Origin: Aralia elata
Taxonomy: Eukaryota > Streptophyta > Magnoliopsida > Apiales > Araliaceae
Assembly: GCA_034770075.1 (NCBI GenBank)
Contig: CM068384.1
Span: 35,275,365-35,339,364, forward strand
DNA: 64,000 nt
Reading direction: 5' to 3'
How positions within the stretch are numbered: position 1 is the first letter of the stretch; each line of letters begins with the position of its first letter. The notes below the pieces were generated by a model. The model was given only the letters and a program-made list of their open reading frames with translations, did no database searches and was not told where the DNA came from. Position numbers and translations under genes: made by a program. Positions 49,040 to 59,734 of the stretch are shown here, piece by piece.

Positions 49040-51311
49040 TGAATCTTGTCAATATCACTTGTTGGTGAAAATATATGTGATAAAAATGATGATGTTACTA
49101 GTGTTTCTCAAGATGATACTCTATATATTGGGCAAGTTTTTGCTACATTAGAAGAAGTTGATAATTTTTATAGAAGATATGCCCAACGTGTTGGATTTGA
49201 AATTAAGATTAAAACTAGTAGGAAACATGTTCACTCAAATGAGTATTGTTATAGGTTATACCAATGTTGGAAAGCAGGATATATATCAAGTCGTTAGAAA
49301 AAATGAGAAAAAATTTGTAGCTGATGATGATGATAAGAAGATAAAGAGGATGAAGGATTGCGTAGATAAAACTAAGTGTAAAGAGAAATTATACGCTGTT
49401 CATAATAAAAAGGCAGATAATTGGTATGTGTCCACACTTGAGCTAAATCACAACCATGAATTTGTGTCACCAAGTAAAACTTCTCAAATACAGACACATA
49501 AAAATATTAGTGGGGTAGCTAGAAATCTTATAGAAACGTTGAACAGCGCCGGAATTGGGGCTAACCAGATGATGAATATTCTTAGTTCAATGGGTGGTGG
49601 AATGAAAAATGTGGGGTTTTCACAGAAAGACATTCAGAATGTAGTTAGAGACATACAAGGTGATGTCTTAGATTTAAATAATGCACAAGCTGCTGCTGAG
49701 TATTTGAAAAAACTTGACCACGAGAGTCCGACCAAAATTTTTTATTGTATCAAACGAGGGGATGATAATCGTATTGCAAGCATATTGTGGGTAGATTATA
49801 GGTCCATTGTTGTGTATGAAAATTCTGGTGATGTCGTAACTTTTGATACGCCATATAGAACTAATAGATATTCTATGACATTTGTTCCATTCACTGGTGT
49901 AAATCATCATTACCATTCAATCTTGTTTGGGTTTACACTATTGAGAGATGAGACCGAGGACACATTTGCTTAGTTGTTTGAAAATTGGCTGGAAGTACTG
50001 AATGACAAGTTTCCAATTACTATAATCACTAATCAAGATCGAGCAATGTCAAATGCAATAGCTAGGGTTTTTCCAAGTACTCACCACTTTCTTTGCATTT
50101 GACATACAAGCAATAAATTCCCAAAAAATTAGGCCAAATATATGCTTGACATCCCACATTTATGGGAGATTTTAAATTATGTATGTATAAGTTTTTGAGT
50201 ATACAAGAGTTTGAGGACAATTGAGAATTGTTAATAGAGGAATATGATTTGCTTAGTTACGATTGGTCGGCTGAACTTTATGTAATTAGAGAGAAATGCT
50301 TTTGGGCATATACAAAAAGATTTTTTTTGTCATGGGAATGACAACAACATCGAGGAGCGAGGGTATGAATAATTTATTTTGATGAATATTGTAACGGTAT
50401 GACGGACCTTAAAGACTTTGTCGTCAATTCCCAAGAAGCACTTGATAAATAGTACATGAGGGAGAAGGATTGTGATTATACTATCGTGAATAGGAGGAGG
50501 AAATTGGTATTCGAACAACCCTTGGAGCTTTTTGCAGCAAAAATTTATATGAATGAAATGTTTAGGCGTTTTCAAGTCGAGCTGACCAAATCTTTGAAGT
50601 TAACAACACAAAAAATTCCTGAGTTGAGTAACACTGAGTGTAAGGCTTACCATGTTTACAAATCCGCTGCTGCTGAAGATTGTAAGAGATATTTTACTAT
50701 CAATCACTTTACAAAATCACAGTTCGTTAAGTGTAACTATAAAATATTTAAACGCGCGAGCATGATTTGTCGTCACATTTTGCAATTTATGATTACCAAA
50801 TTTTTTATGGAAATCCCTAGTGGAATGATAGTGAAAAGATGGACCATGGATGCAAACAGATCAAAGGCAGGAACTCCATATTCTCTTTGTAACAGGGGTT
50901 GACCATCGTGACACTCAGCCAGGTCGTTACGCTCGTTTTGTTAAGCTTTTTTTTGGGTTTGTTGCGGATGCGTCATGCTCCCGAGGGGCTTTCGATTATG
51001 CTGAGAAAATGATATGAAGGGAGAGGTCAGTAATTGCCAAGTACAAACCAGATAGAAGCAACCAAACAAGGTACGATGAAAAAAGGTCCGCTACAGTTGA
51101 TATGGGGCCCAACGTGGAGGCTGAAGTTAATGATGACACCTTGTTTGAACCAGTACATTCCAATACAAAAGGACGTAAAAAGAACACACGGATCAAAAGC
51201 GGAATTGAATCAACTTCACAAAAGCCATTGCGGAAGTGTGCCATTTGTGGAAAACTAACCAACCATGACAAGCTAAATCATTATAAAGCATTAGGTTTAG
51301 ATCAACTGTGA
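49040..51311 (+). pseudogene. FAR1/FRS-type MULE transposase, decayed
   Basis: A Jittery/FAR1-class transposase relic. A FAR1-type DNA-binding region lies at about 49095-49500 ('FYRRYAQRVGFEIKIKTSRK', later 'KLYAV...WYVSTLELNHNHEF'). The MULE core is near 49730-50100, with 'FDTPYRTNRY' and 'ITNQDRAM' carrying the first two catalytic Asp. A degenerate SWIM finger lies at about 50725-50800, where 'KCNYK..' has Tyr for the second Cys and 'CRH' is kept. A basic tail follows with 'CAICGKLTNHDKLNH'. Damage: a frameshift near 49250, stops at 49971 and 50102, and several more shifts before 50456. No ATG-led start is clear. This class includes both transposons and domesticated light-signalling factors; the stops argue for a dead transposon copy. 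Confidence 0.82.
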
Positions 51312-51586
51312 TATTCTGTAATAATTAATATTTCGGTTTCCTGTAATATGTTGTTATTTGAATTAGTTGTAATTGTGGAATTTTTTTATTGTTTTGTTTT
51401 CAATTCAAATGACTCATCAACTTAGATTCATTGAGGGTGATCCATTAACTAGTTGTGATTTTTAAAAATGGGAGGATGCAATCTTATGGATAGCTACTGA
51501 TAGTTGGTGTCTTTTTAAATATTTCAAAATACTGCAATGTTTTTGTATCTGGTCTATTAAATTGATAATTTGCAATCCATGTTTAA
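51312..51586. other. Spacer between FAR1-type relic and ORF
   Basis: AT-rich; nothing recognised. Confidence 0.4.
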
Positions 51587-51991
51587 ATAGTGGTTGATGA
51601 AAGATGTAGTCATAAATCAAAAAAATTCAAACCAGACTTCAGTTGTACAAAGAAGAAATACTGCCCTGGAGCTCCTAAAAATTGTCAAAATCTTAAAGAG
51701 GTTAAACAATTAAAGTTTTATGCGGCTCATATCATTAACTATATAATTGGTTTTGTAATGACTTTTAACAAATGTAATCGTCGTCCAAACACTTTCTGGA
51801 TAACTTTCCAAAATACAACAGATTCAATACGTGGTTATGTAACAGTTGATGGTCTACCCAACATATTATTATTTCCGAACATAACTGTGGGATCTGTGAT
51901 CGTGTTGCGTAATGTTGAAGTGTTCTCCCCAATAGACAATTCATACTACTTGCGTTTGAGAATTCAAGATGTTGTTGCTTTATTTAATTGA
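51587..51991 (+). CDS. Uninterrupted ORF of about 134 codons, unknown function
   Basis: The frame is open from 51587 to a TGA and lacks an ATG at its left end, so it may be an exon (an AG sits at 51589-51590) or a truncated gene. I do not recognise the family. The N-terminal third is Lys/Cys-rich. The last 50 residues ('GYVTVDGLP' ... 'VGSVIVLRNVEVFSP' ... 'YYLRLRIQDVVALF') alternate hydrophobic residues like beta strands and loosely recall OB-fold segments of recombination/replication proteins; that is only a resemblance. It is uninterrupted, whereas the transposase next to it is full of stops. It could be captured host sequence or a second gene of the element. Confidence 0.45.
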   Translation: MVVDERCSHKSKKFKPDFSCTKKKYCPGAPKNCQNLKEVKQLKFYAAHIINYIIGFVMTFNKCNRRPNTFWITFQNTTDSIRGYVTVDGLPNILLFPNITVGSVIVLRNVEVFSPIDNSYYLRLRIQDVVALFN

Positions 51992-52198
51992 CATGTTGTA
52001 ATTTAAATTTTGTACCAATAATGTCATTTGAAAATTAATTACAATTTTATTTCACTTAGGATATATTTTTTAAAGATAAAGAGTAATATTTAATCTTAAG
52101 AATAATATTATAAACTAGAACAACAAATAAAAAAAAATAGTTTTGAACATAAAAAGAAATAGGGATCAAAAATTGTCAAACGTACTGATTTTGTTTTG

Positions 52199-52470
52199 GG
52201 GGCACCGCACAACAATTGTCAAGTAGGGGGGAAAAATAGGATATACAAACGTAATGTTTTTTTAGAGTTGTCGCATAATTGTTGTGCGGTAAGGGGTGCT
52301 TCAAGTCAGTATAGAGCAGGGTTTGGAGGCACCGCACAACAACTGTGTGGTAGGAAGGGCTTCAAATCAGCACTCATAGCTGGGTTTTGGGGGTGCTGTA
52401 CAATTGTTGTACGGTAGGGGGAGTATAGAACATGGTTTGGGGGCACCGCACAACAATTGTGCGATAAGGA
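52199..52470. repeat. Right palindrome array, ~63-bp spacing, alternating orientation
   Basis: Five copies of an imperfect palindrome start near 52203, 52270, 52330, 52393 and 52443. Copies 1, 3 and 5 read ACCGCACAACAATTGTGCGG-like. Copies 2 and 4 read the reverse strand version (AATTGTTGTGCGGTA-like). G-rich linkers lie between. Peptides read through this array (Ser-His-Asn-Cys-Cys-Ala-Val repeats) are artefacts. Confidence 0.85.
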
Positions 52471-52734
52471 GAGCTTCCAAACAGTGTTGAGGCCTGTTTT
52501 AAGCACTATCTACATAACATTATTGTTATGCATATCATTTTCCAACCAACACATATAAACCAATATACAAGTGTGTACTTAAAAACACCGACAAGTAACC
52601 AACACGTATGTTAAACAATATACAAAAAATTAATATTACAATTTGATGTCAATCCATTAATGAATAAAAGGAGTTTGGTACAAAGTTCATAAAAATTCTT
52701 ACAAAACACTCAACACTCAATAATTACAAGTTGA

Positions 52735-53345
52735 AATCAACCTTTGCTTCATATTTGAAATTCAACACATCACGAGATTTGTAAGAACGGATCTCATATG
52801 CTATCCTATATCTAAATAAGATTGTATCATCAATGGACCAATCTAAGTTGGTAAGACTTTTTCCACGAGTTGTGTAATCGCAGTATTTCATGACGTATAT
52901 GGCACAATCGGTTCCATTCTTTTATTTGGGGCAATTTTTCATTACTGCGAGCGATATAGCTTTGTTCGAAATTTTTTTATCTAGTTGAAATATGCGTAGA
53001 ACATTGCTAATATATTCCCACTAGCATATACGAACAAAATATAGTTAGTGAAGTAGTCAACTATTTTAGATACATGAAAAAAATGTGGATAATTTTATAC
53101 ATCAAAACATTTACCACATATCCTATTTCCATCCTATATCTTGTGCTCATTTTAAGTCCTCTTGTGTCATCAAATGTAAGATCAATGAGGATGACTTTCC
53201 AAAGTTGAATAAAGACCACAAAGAGGAAGACGTGATTTCCCGAGCAAACCAGAAAGAAGGCTATGTCGCTATCAACCAAATTACATTGGTCCCCTTAATT
53301 GGCAAAATATGGGATAATGTGATCTATATTTAGAGACCCCTTCTC
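52735..53345 (-). pseudogene. Ulp1 (C48) cysteine-protease-like fragment
   Basis: Minus-strand translation in shifting frames gives 'NHVFLFVVFIQLWKVILID' (the family's His-Trp...LWKV..ID block) and then 'NGTDCAIYVMKYCDY' (the catalytic Cys block, Asp-Cys-Ala instead of Asp-Cys-Gly), followed by 'YRIAYEI'. Ulp1 proteases cut SUMO from targets. In plants many copies ride on MULEs. Several stops and frameshifts exist, so this is a relic. It reads in the same direction as the PMD relic at 61640-63590, from which it is cut off by the inserted LTR element. Confidence 0.7.
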
Positions 53346-53705
53346 CGTGGATTTGAGATTTTCATAAGCCGTCCACCACAGTGTTAGGAGTTAAAACAAG
53401 ATGCGCGACATGAAAAAGAAATTTAGTCGGTCCGAATAATACTCCCAAAGATCTCTCTCTCTTAATTTTAGTAGATTCAGGTAAGCATTGACGACCACAT
53501 CGTATACATCGTGTTACGGTCGTAAGGTGTAGACTAAATTGTGTGTCAAGGAGTATACATGCTCTAGATGAGCCATGGGATAAATATTGTGATCGACATT
53601 TTTAGAGAACACATTTTGGTTAGTCCACAAAACCTTCTCTCATTTAAAAGGGCAAAGTGGATCAAACCTTCACTTTGAATTACGATCAATACTTAAAAAA
53701 ACGGG
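53346..53705 (-). other. Decayed continuation of the Ulp1 unit up to the LTR insertion
   Basis: Minus-strand frames are broken by stops. The sequence is interrupted at ACGGG (53701-53705), one copy of the target duplication. Confidence 0.4.
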
Positions 53706-55636
53706 TGTTGGTTGATTTTGCAACCGAAAAATATGCGCAAGTATACGCGGTCAACAAGTAATACAATGATAAGAGAGTTGTCGAACCCACAGGGAATTAT
53801 CTCTAGTGTATCCCAAGTACCAACTATATATCATCTCGATTTTATTTAGACAAATGATGAATTGAGTTTTTGTTGTTTAACAATAATTAAGAGTTATGGA
53901 AAGCGTTAAGATAATGAAATCTAATATTAACAAGTCTAAGATTGCAATTTCCCCCAACACTTCATTTAAATATCTTAACTCTCTCATTTGAACTAATTAG
54001 CAACATAGAATTATCAACCGAGAAATCAAAGTTACTTATAAGCCTCTGTCGATGGTCAAATTCGAATCTTCCTAATGCGGCATGTAGGTATATGTCTATC
54101 CTACACACTATCAAGAGACCAATTTCAAGAACAATTAACAAGACACGTGTCACTAAATCTCATTAACCGTCCTTTCAATTACCAACTTTCACATAGGAAG
54201 TCATTAAGAATAGATTCTCCATTGGTTGCACACGATATGTAGGTCTATGTCTATCCTAAATACTATCAAGTTACCTATCATCGAGGATAATCAACAAGAC
54301 ACACGTCACTAAATCTCTATTAATTACCTACAATAATCTTTAACTCTCGCATGATATCATAACAAGGTCTCAACACTATAATCCGTTCGTTAAGTTCATA
54401 TAGGTTCCCACGGTAATTACTAGCTAGGCAATTAAGATATGAAGCATAAATTATGATATTCAATTCACAAATGAGTAATTAATAACAAAAAGAGAGAAGT
54501 CAATTCAAACTATGCGTTGGGTTCCATTGAAATCTTAGAATACAAGCTCTAGTTCATGATAGCTAAGCAAAACATCAAACACATGGTGTTCATCATGAAA
54601 TAGAAATACAAATTCAAAGGAAAGCTAGAGATGATAAAACCCATTTTGAAGATATTCATATGTTGTTTGCTTGGTTGATGACAATTTCTAGCTTTTTCTC
54701 TTCCTTTGACACTCTTTTCTCCTTCTTGGTTCTCTGGCTTTTGCTGAGTTTTCCTTGTATTGCAGCACTTTTGCTCTCTATTTGATATTTTGTTGCAGCC
54801 TCCCACTCTCTAGATTGCAAATATGAAGCCCCCAAGAGATATTATATAGTGCCTCCACAAAAACCCTAGCCAAGTATCAGATTTTTGGTTAAAAAGTGAG
54901 CTAGAATCGCACTAGAGGTTCAACAGATCGCACACAACACACACAGGCGCGCCCGCGCCCAGCCACTAGCCTTGCCGCTCGCCCACGCCCCCGCGCGCGG
55001 GCGCGCGCTGCCTGGCGCCGCGCGCCCGTCTGCTGTCACCTGACTTAGCTTTCACCTCTGTTAGTAAAATGACCATAACTTTCTCATACGAACTCGAAAT
55101 AAGGCGATTCAGGAGGCTATGGAAAGCTAAGAAGTAGCTATAAAACTTCCATAACTGGAGTTCGGAAAGATAATGGCTGGAGCAAGGGTGAAATTGAGCT
55201 CAAAGTGACTGCTGTGTAAAATACATGCCAAATCTGTTGGTAAAACGATCATAACTCTCTCATACGAACTCGCATTGGGATGATTCAAGATGTTACGGAA
55301 AGCTGAGGAGAATATCTACAACTTTAGTTCTTTGAGTTTTGAGAGATACGGATTGGATCAAGGTTGAAATTGGGCCACAAGCAGCTGCTATGTCAATGTT
55401 GAGCTGAAAATGGCACTCAAGGCACTCCAAACGTTGACGCTCAAATTGCTTTTGCTCTATTTCCTACAAAACTAAGTAAAAATGCATAAAAATAATACAA
55501 AACACATAAAAGCAATATAAAATCACAATATCTAAAAATAAGATAAAAATACAATAAAACCATATAAAATACCCAAAGACGTATAAATTATCAAGGCCAA
55601 AAGTACCCAAATTGTGTGTATAAAACACACTCATCA
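53706..55636 (-). repeat. 3' LTR of the Athila-like element
   Basis: Reads TGATGAGTGTGTTTTATA...CCAACA on the minus strand, 1,931 bp. It is very similar to the right LTR. The main difference is an extra-long GC-rich block at 54945-55032 made of GCGC/CCGC words. Confidence 0.92.
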
Positions 55637-56019
55637 AATACCCCTAAACTTAAATCTTTGTTTGTCCTCAAACAAAACAAACCTAAACTACACAATTCAA
55701 ACACTTCTAATACAACCTAACTTGAGCAATGAATTAATAAGCCGACAATGGCCTCAAAGGCATCAACACATGGAACTTAAGAAAACAAACAAAACGTTGC
55801 AAGTCTAAACTATCAATTAGCTAGACATATCTTGCTTTAGGTCCCTTCCGTGTGTGTGTGAGTACCCAATTACACTAAACCAATTATAGCTCGGATGAAC
55901 ATATGCAACCATATTACCTTATGAAAGAAATCAAAACAAACAACAAAAACCACATGCTTAGACATCACTCACCGCAAATGTATACAAATCACAATTTTCA
56001 AAAAAATTTGAGATCAAAA

Positions 56020-56225
56020 GAATCTAGGCGAGCGCATTTTATGCTCCATTTCAACCTAAGCCCGCTCTTCTGGGCGAGTGCATTTTACGCTCCATCTCAA
56101 CCCACCGTAAGATTTGCAATATAGCTATCTTTTCTTTTTCTTCAATATATAGGAGAGTGCATCTTACGCTGTATCTCCCCTAAGCATGTGTTTACTTGTG
56201 AGTGTGTTTTACGCTCCATCTCAAC
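56020..56225. repeat. Short dispersed motif, four copies
   Basis: GAGTGCATTTTACGCTCCAT with following CTCAAC, or close variants, recurs near 56030, 56075, 56157 and 56200 in the interior of the Athila-like element. Confidence 0.7.
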
Positions 56226-56431
56226 TCACCACATGACCAACAAATTAAACCAAACGAACTTGGACACCTTGTTTCGAGTGATGATTAAACGAGTTCTATA
56301 GCTTATAGATATCTCCCACAAGCATTCGGTTATAAAAGCCTTCTCTAACCATACAACTAGCTTAATACTCATGGGTAAGTACATAAAAGTGAAAGGACGC
56401 ATAAGCAAAATAATAACCAATAAACGATAAG

Positions 56432-58025
56432 TGATGAGTGAGTTTTATACCTACGAATTGGTTATCTTTTAGGCTTAATTCTTTGTTATCTTTTAGTGTT
56501 TTTAGTTGTATTTTACTTGTATTGCATTGTTTCGTAGGATACGACTATAGGTGAGCAAATGTGGAATTTGTGGACTTCAGGGGCAAATGAGCATTTCCTG
56601 TAGTGTGGTCCACCGCCGGGGCAGCAGGTTCAAGCCTTTTTGGCCGCCGGGGCGACGCCACCGCCGGGGCGGTATCCCCAGGCATGTTTCACCGCCGGGG
56701 CGACGCCACCGCCGAGGCGAGCTCCCTAGGCAATTTTCACCGCCGGGGCGAGCTCGTCGGGATTATTGAGCGGCTGGCTTTGTCTTGTGTGCTGACAGTG
56801 GGTGTTCGTTGGAGCAAATTCGGGAGCACGATGGTGACTAGTGGAGAGAGATTAATCAGTGTATTAGGCATCCAAGGAGTGATATTCAGTTTATCCAAGC
56901 TTTGCTATACACATTGGGAGCTAGGGTTTGAGCTAAGAACAAGAAGAACAAAGGAAAACAAAGAACACCATAACATCACCAAGAAGCTGAAGATTACATT
57001 ATTGAGAAGGAAAGCTAGAGAGAAGGATACCAACAAGCATCAATTCGTGAATCACTCCAAAGAGGGGTTTTATCATTCTAACTTCTAGTATTTCGTTTCT
57101 ATTTTGTAATTCCAAAGCTATGTACTATAATCTGAATATGATGTTATTCAAAGCTAATATGAGCTAATTCTTCAATTCTAAGATTCAATGGAACCCAACT
57201 CGTAGTTTGTTTTGAATGCTCTCTCTTTTGAATATTAGTTAGACTCTTGTGAATTGGAGTTCATAGCCTATGTTTATGGATTAATTGCTTGGCCCGTAAT
57301 TACCTTGGTAATCTATATGAGATTGAGAAATGGAATATAGGTTGAGACCTAGCTATGAATTCATGTGAAAATTGGATATTCTTTATGGATAATGTATGAG
57401 ATTATGTGACGTGAGTCTTATGTATTATTCTCAAAGGTTGATAATTTGATTGTATTTGGGATAGACATATACCTAAATAACACACTATCCAATTGAGAAA
57501 CCTTGCTTAATGATTTCTATTGTGAAAGTTGATAATTGATAGAATGGTTAATGGGATTTTATGTGACATGTATCTTATTGATTGTTCTTGATATGAAATT
57601 TTTGCTAGTGTGTAGAATAGAGATATATCTATACACCACAATAGGAAATACGTATTCGACCATCGAGAGAGGCTTATATATACTTGTGATTTCTCGGGTA
57701 ATAATTCTTTTATCTAACTAGTCGATAAAGAGAGAGTTGTGATTTACAAATGAAGAGTTGGGGGAAATTGTAATCTTAGATCTTTTTATCTTGAATTCTA
57801 TCCGTGTTAGTTAAACGTTGTTTTCTTAATTGTCTTCATTTAGTTTTAATCAACAACAAAAACAAATCATATTGTCATTGTTTAAATTAGATTAATTTTT
57901 CATGTGATTGATATTTGGTAACTATTTAATATAATTCCTCGTGGGTTCGACACTTTACTTATCTTATATTACTTGTGGACCGCGTATACTTGCGCGTGTT
58001 TTATTGATTGCGAAATTAAGCAACA
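56432..58025 (+). mobile_element. Nested solo LTR
   Basis: Starts TGATGAGTGAGTTTTATACC and ends GCGAAATTAAGCAACA. These are the termini type of the surrounding Athila-like family, but in opposite orientation and diverged. It is flanked by ATAAG (56427-56431) and ATAAA (58026-58030), a 4-of-5 matching target duplication. There is no internal region, so it likely arose by LTR-LTR recombination. Confidence 0.8.
56608..56760 (+). repeat. GC-rich CACCGCCGGGGCG repeats in the solo LTR
   Basis: Six copies of CCGCCGGGGCG or close variants (one CCGCCGAGGCG) occur in about 150 bp, partly as pairs GACGCCACCGCCGGGGCG, in otherwise AT-rich sequence. Confidence 0.88.
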
Positions 58026-58525
58026 ATAAACACAAAGACTAAGCAACAATTGTCTACTTCTCATGAGTTAGATTCTTTTCAAACAAGCTATTATCATTGA
58101 CCATTGATTATAGTTCAAATCAAATTAAAACAATGCTCAAGGGACACAACCTAAAAATAAATAAATTTTTTTTTTGAATAAAAAGAAAAACACACTTAAA
58201 ACACACAAAAATTAAATTAAAAACACACAAATACGCAATTACTAAGTACTAACCCCAAACTTAAATTTGACATTGTCCTCAATGTCTGATATAAGAAAAA
58301 TTAAAATAGAAGACTTCCCTAAGAACGTGTCAAGCGCCATTGATATCATCTTTCAATACCTCTAAGTTGGGGGCGTACCTGAAAGCAAATGACTAAGGAA
58401 ATTAAAATGCAATTAAACAACTAAAATGCAATCAAACAAAAACAAAAGCAAAGCAATAAACTTGGGTTGCCTCCCAATAAGTGCTTGTTTTATAGTCGTT
58501 AGCCCGACTCCTCCTTCCTTTCCTT

Positions 58526-59596
58526 TCAATCCGGCTCAATCGCAAAAATGACCATAGCATGCCGCCTCGCTGTTATTTCTTTGATTTGCATAGCATGCAT
58601 GCCTGGTTGGCGACCCTCAAACTTAGCTTCAACCGGTGGCAAAAAGAAGCTTTCCTCATCCGCTTTATCCATTATTGTACTTTTGTCAAGATCAACATGA
58701 AGACATTCTTCATGAACCAATGGGTGCTCGGTGGCTTTAAAAACCTCGAATGTGACTTCTTGATCTTCAATTTCCTTTTCATAATCCCCATTTGTGCTCC
58801 TCGTCTCATCAACCTCAGAATCAACACCTATAATAGGATGCACACTCTCAAAATTTTCACTAATAGCTTCGTGCGACTCCTCGCCACTTCCTTGATCATC
58901 CACCATGCATTGCTCTTCACCTTCCTCCATAGGGTCGATCTCTGTATCGCTAGGTAAGGTGCTTTGCGGGTGAATAATGTAATTATTGGCAACATAGTTC
59001 ATGATGTTCTGCACTGAAGCTTGCAAATTTGCCAACCTAACCTCATTTTGAGAGATATGAGATATGTTCCAAGTCATGAGCTCCTCCCTCCTTCTTTCCT
59101 CTTTGTCACATCTATACAAATTCACCATACATTGCTCTTCACCTTCCTCTATAGGGTTAATCTGTGTAATGCAAGGTAAGGTGCTCTGTGGGTGAATAAG
59201 CACAACCTCGACAAGTTATGCCATTTGGTTCTCGAGGTTCCGCAATGAATTTAGTTGCTCAAGGTACATGGGAAGAATATCCTCCAAATTAAATGTATCC
59301 TCATGGTATGGTGGAGGTTGGTACACAAATTCTGAATGGTATGAGAGATTTTGATCATAACATTGATCTTGATTGTTGTCCTATGAAAATCTTGGATGAT
59401 CTTGCCAGCCCGGTTGATAGTAGTTTGGGTAGTAGTCAGCTTGATTCTGACCGTAGGCATTCTGAGTGGACTGGTTTTCAAGAGTGTCAACAGTCCTTGA
59501 AAGCGTTGCAACTTGTTCTTACAATTGCTCAAGAAGTTTTGACGAACTTGGTTGTGTCGTCCCCTCATAATCCCATTGATAGTTATGCTCATCCAT
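58526..59596 (-). pseudogene. Gag-like frame of the Athila-like element
   Basis: Starts at an ATG (59596) shortly after the primer site. It has three in-frame stops in its first 130 codons and is then open to 58526. The middle contains 'YYPNYYQPGWQDHPRFS', similar to the Pro/Asn/Tyr-rich part of Athila-type gag proteins. The C-terminal half is acidic with a duplicated 'IHPQSTLP...PIEEGEEQCMV' segment. There is no zinc knuckle or protease. It is a defective structural protein, as expected in a non-autonomous element. Confidence 0.6.
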
Positions 59597-59710
59597 TAAC
59601 TAAAAAGGAAATCAAAACAAAACAAAATAAACAATAAGCAAATTATTTACAAGTCTAAATTAAGACCAATTCGATTGTAATTAATATTGGAAAAACACTA
59701 GAAGAACAAT

Positions 59711-59728
59711 TCCCCGGTAACGGCGCCA
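59711..59728 (-). promoter_or_regulatory. Primer-binding site
   Basis: Complement of TGGCGCCGTTACCGGGGA, the tRNA primer site next to the 5' LTR. Confidence 0.85.
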
Positions 59729-59734
59729 AAAACT

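Noticed and set aside
48780..52470. CRISPR-like array of spaced palindromes
   Set aside because: Plant nuclear context, repeats imperfect and alternating in orientation, no Cas genes.
52196..52506. Cys-rich repeated peptide (His-Asn-Cys-Cys-Ala-Val)
   Set aside because: Reads straight through the palindrome array; both strands give it because the motif is self-complementary.
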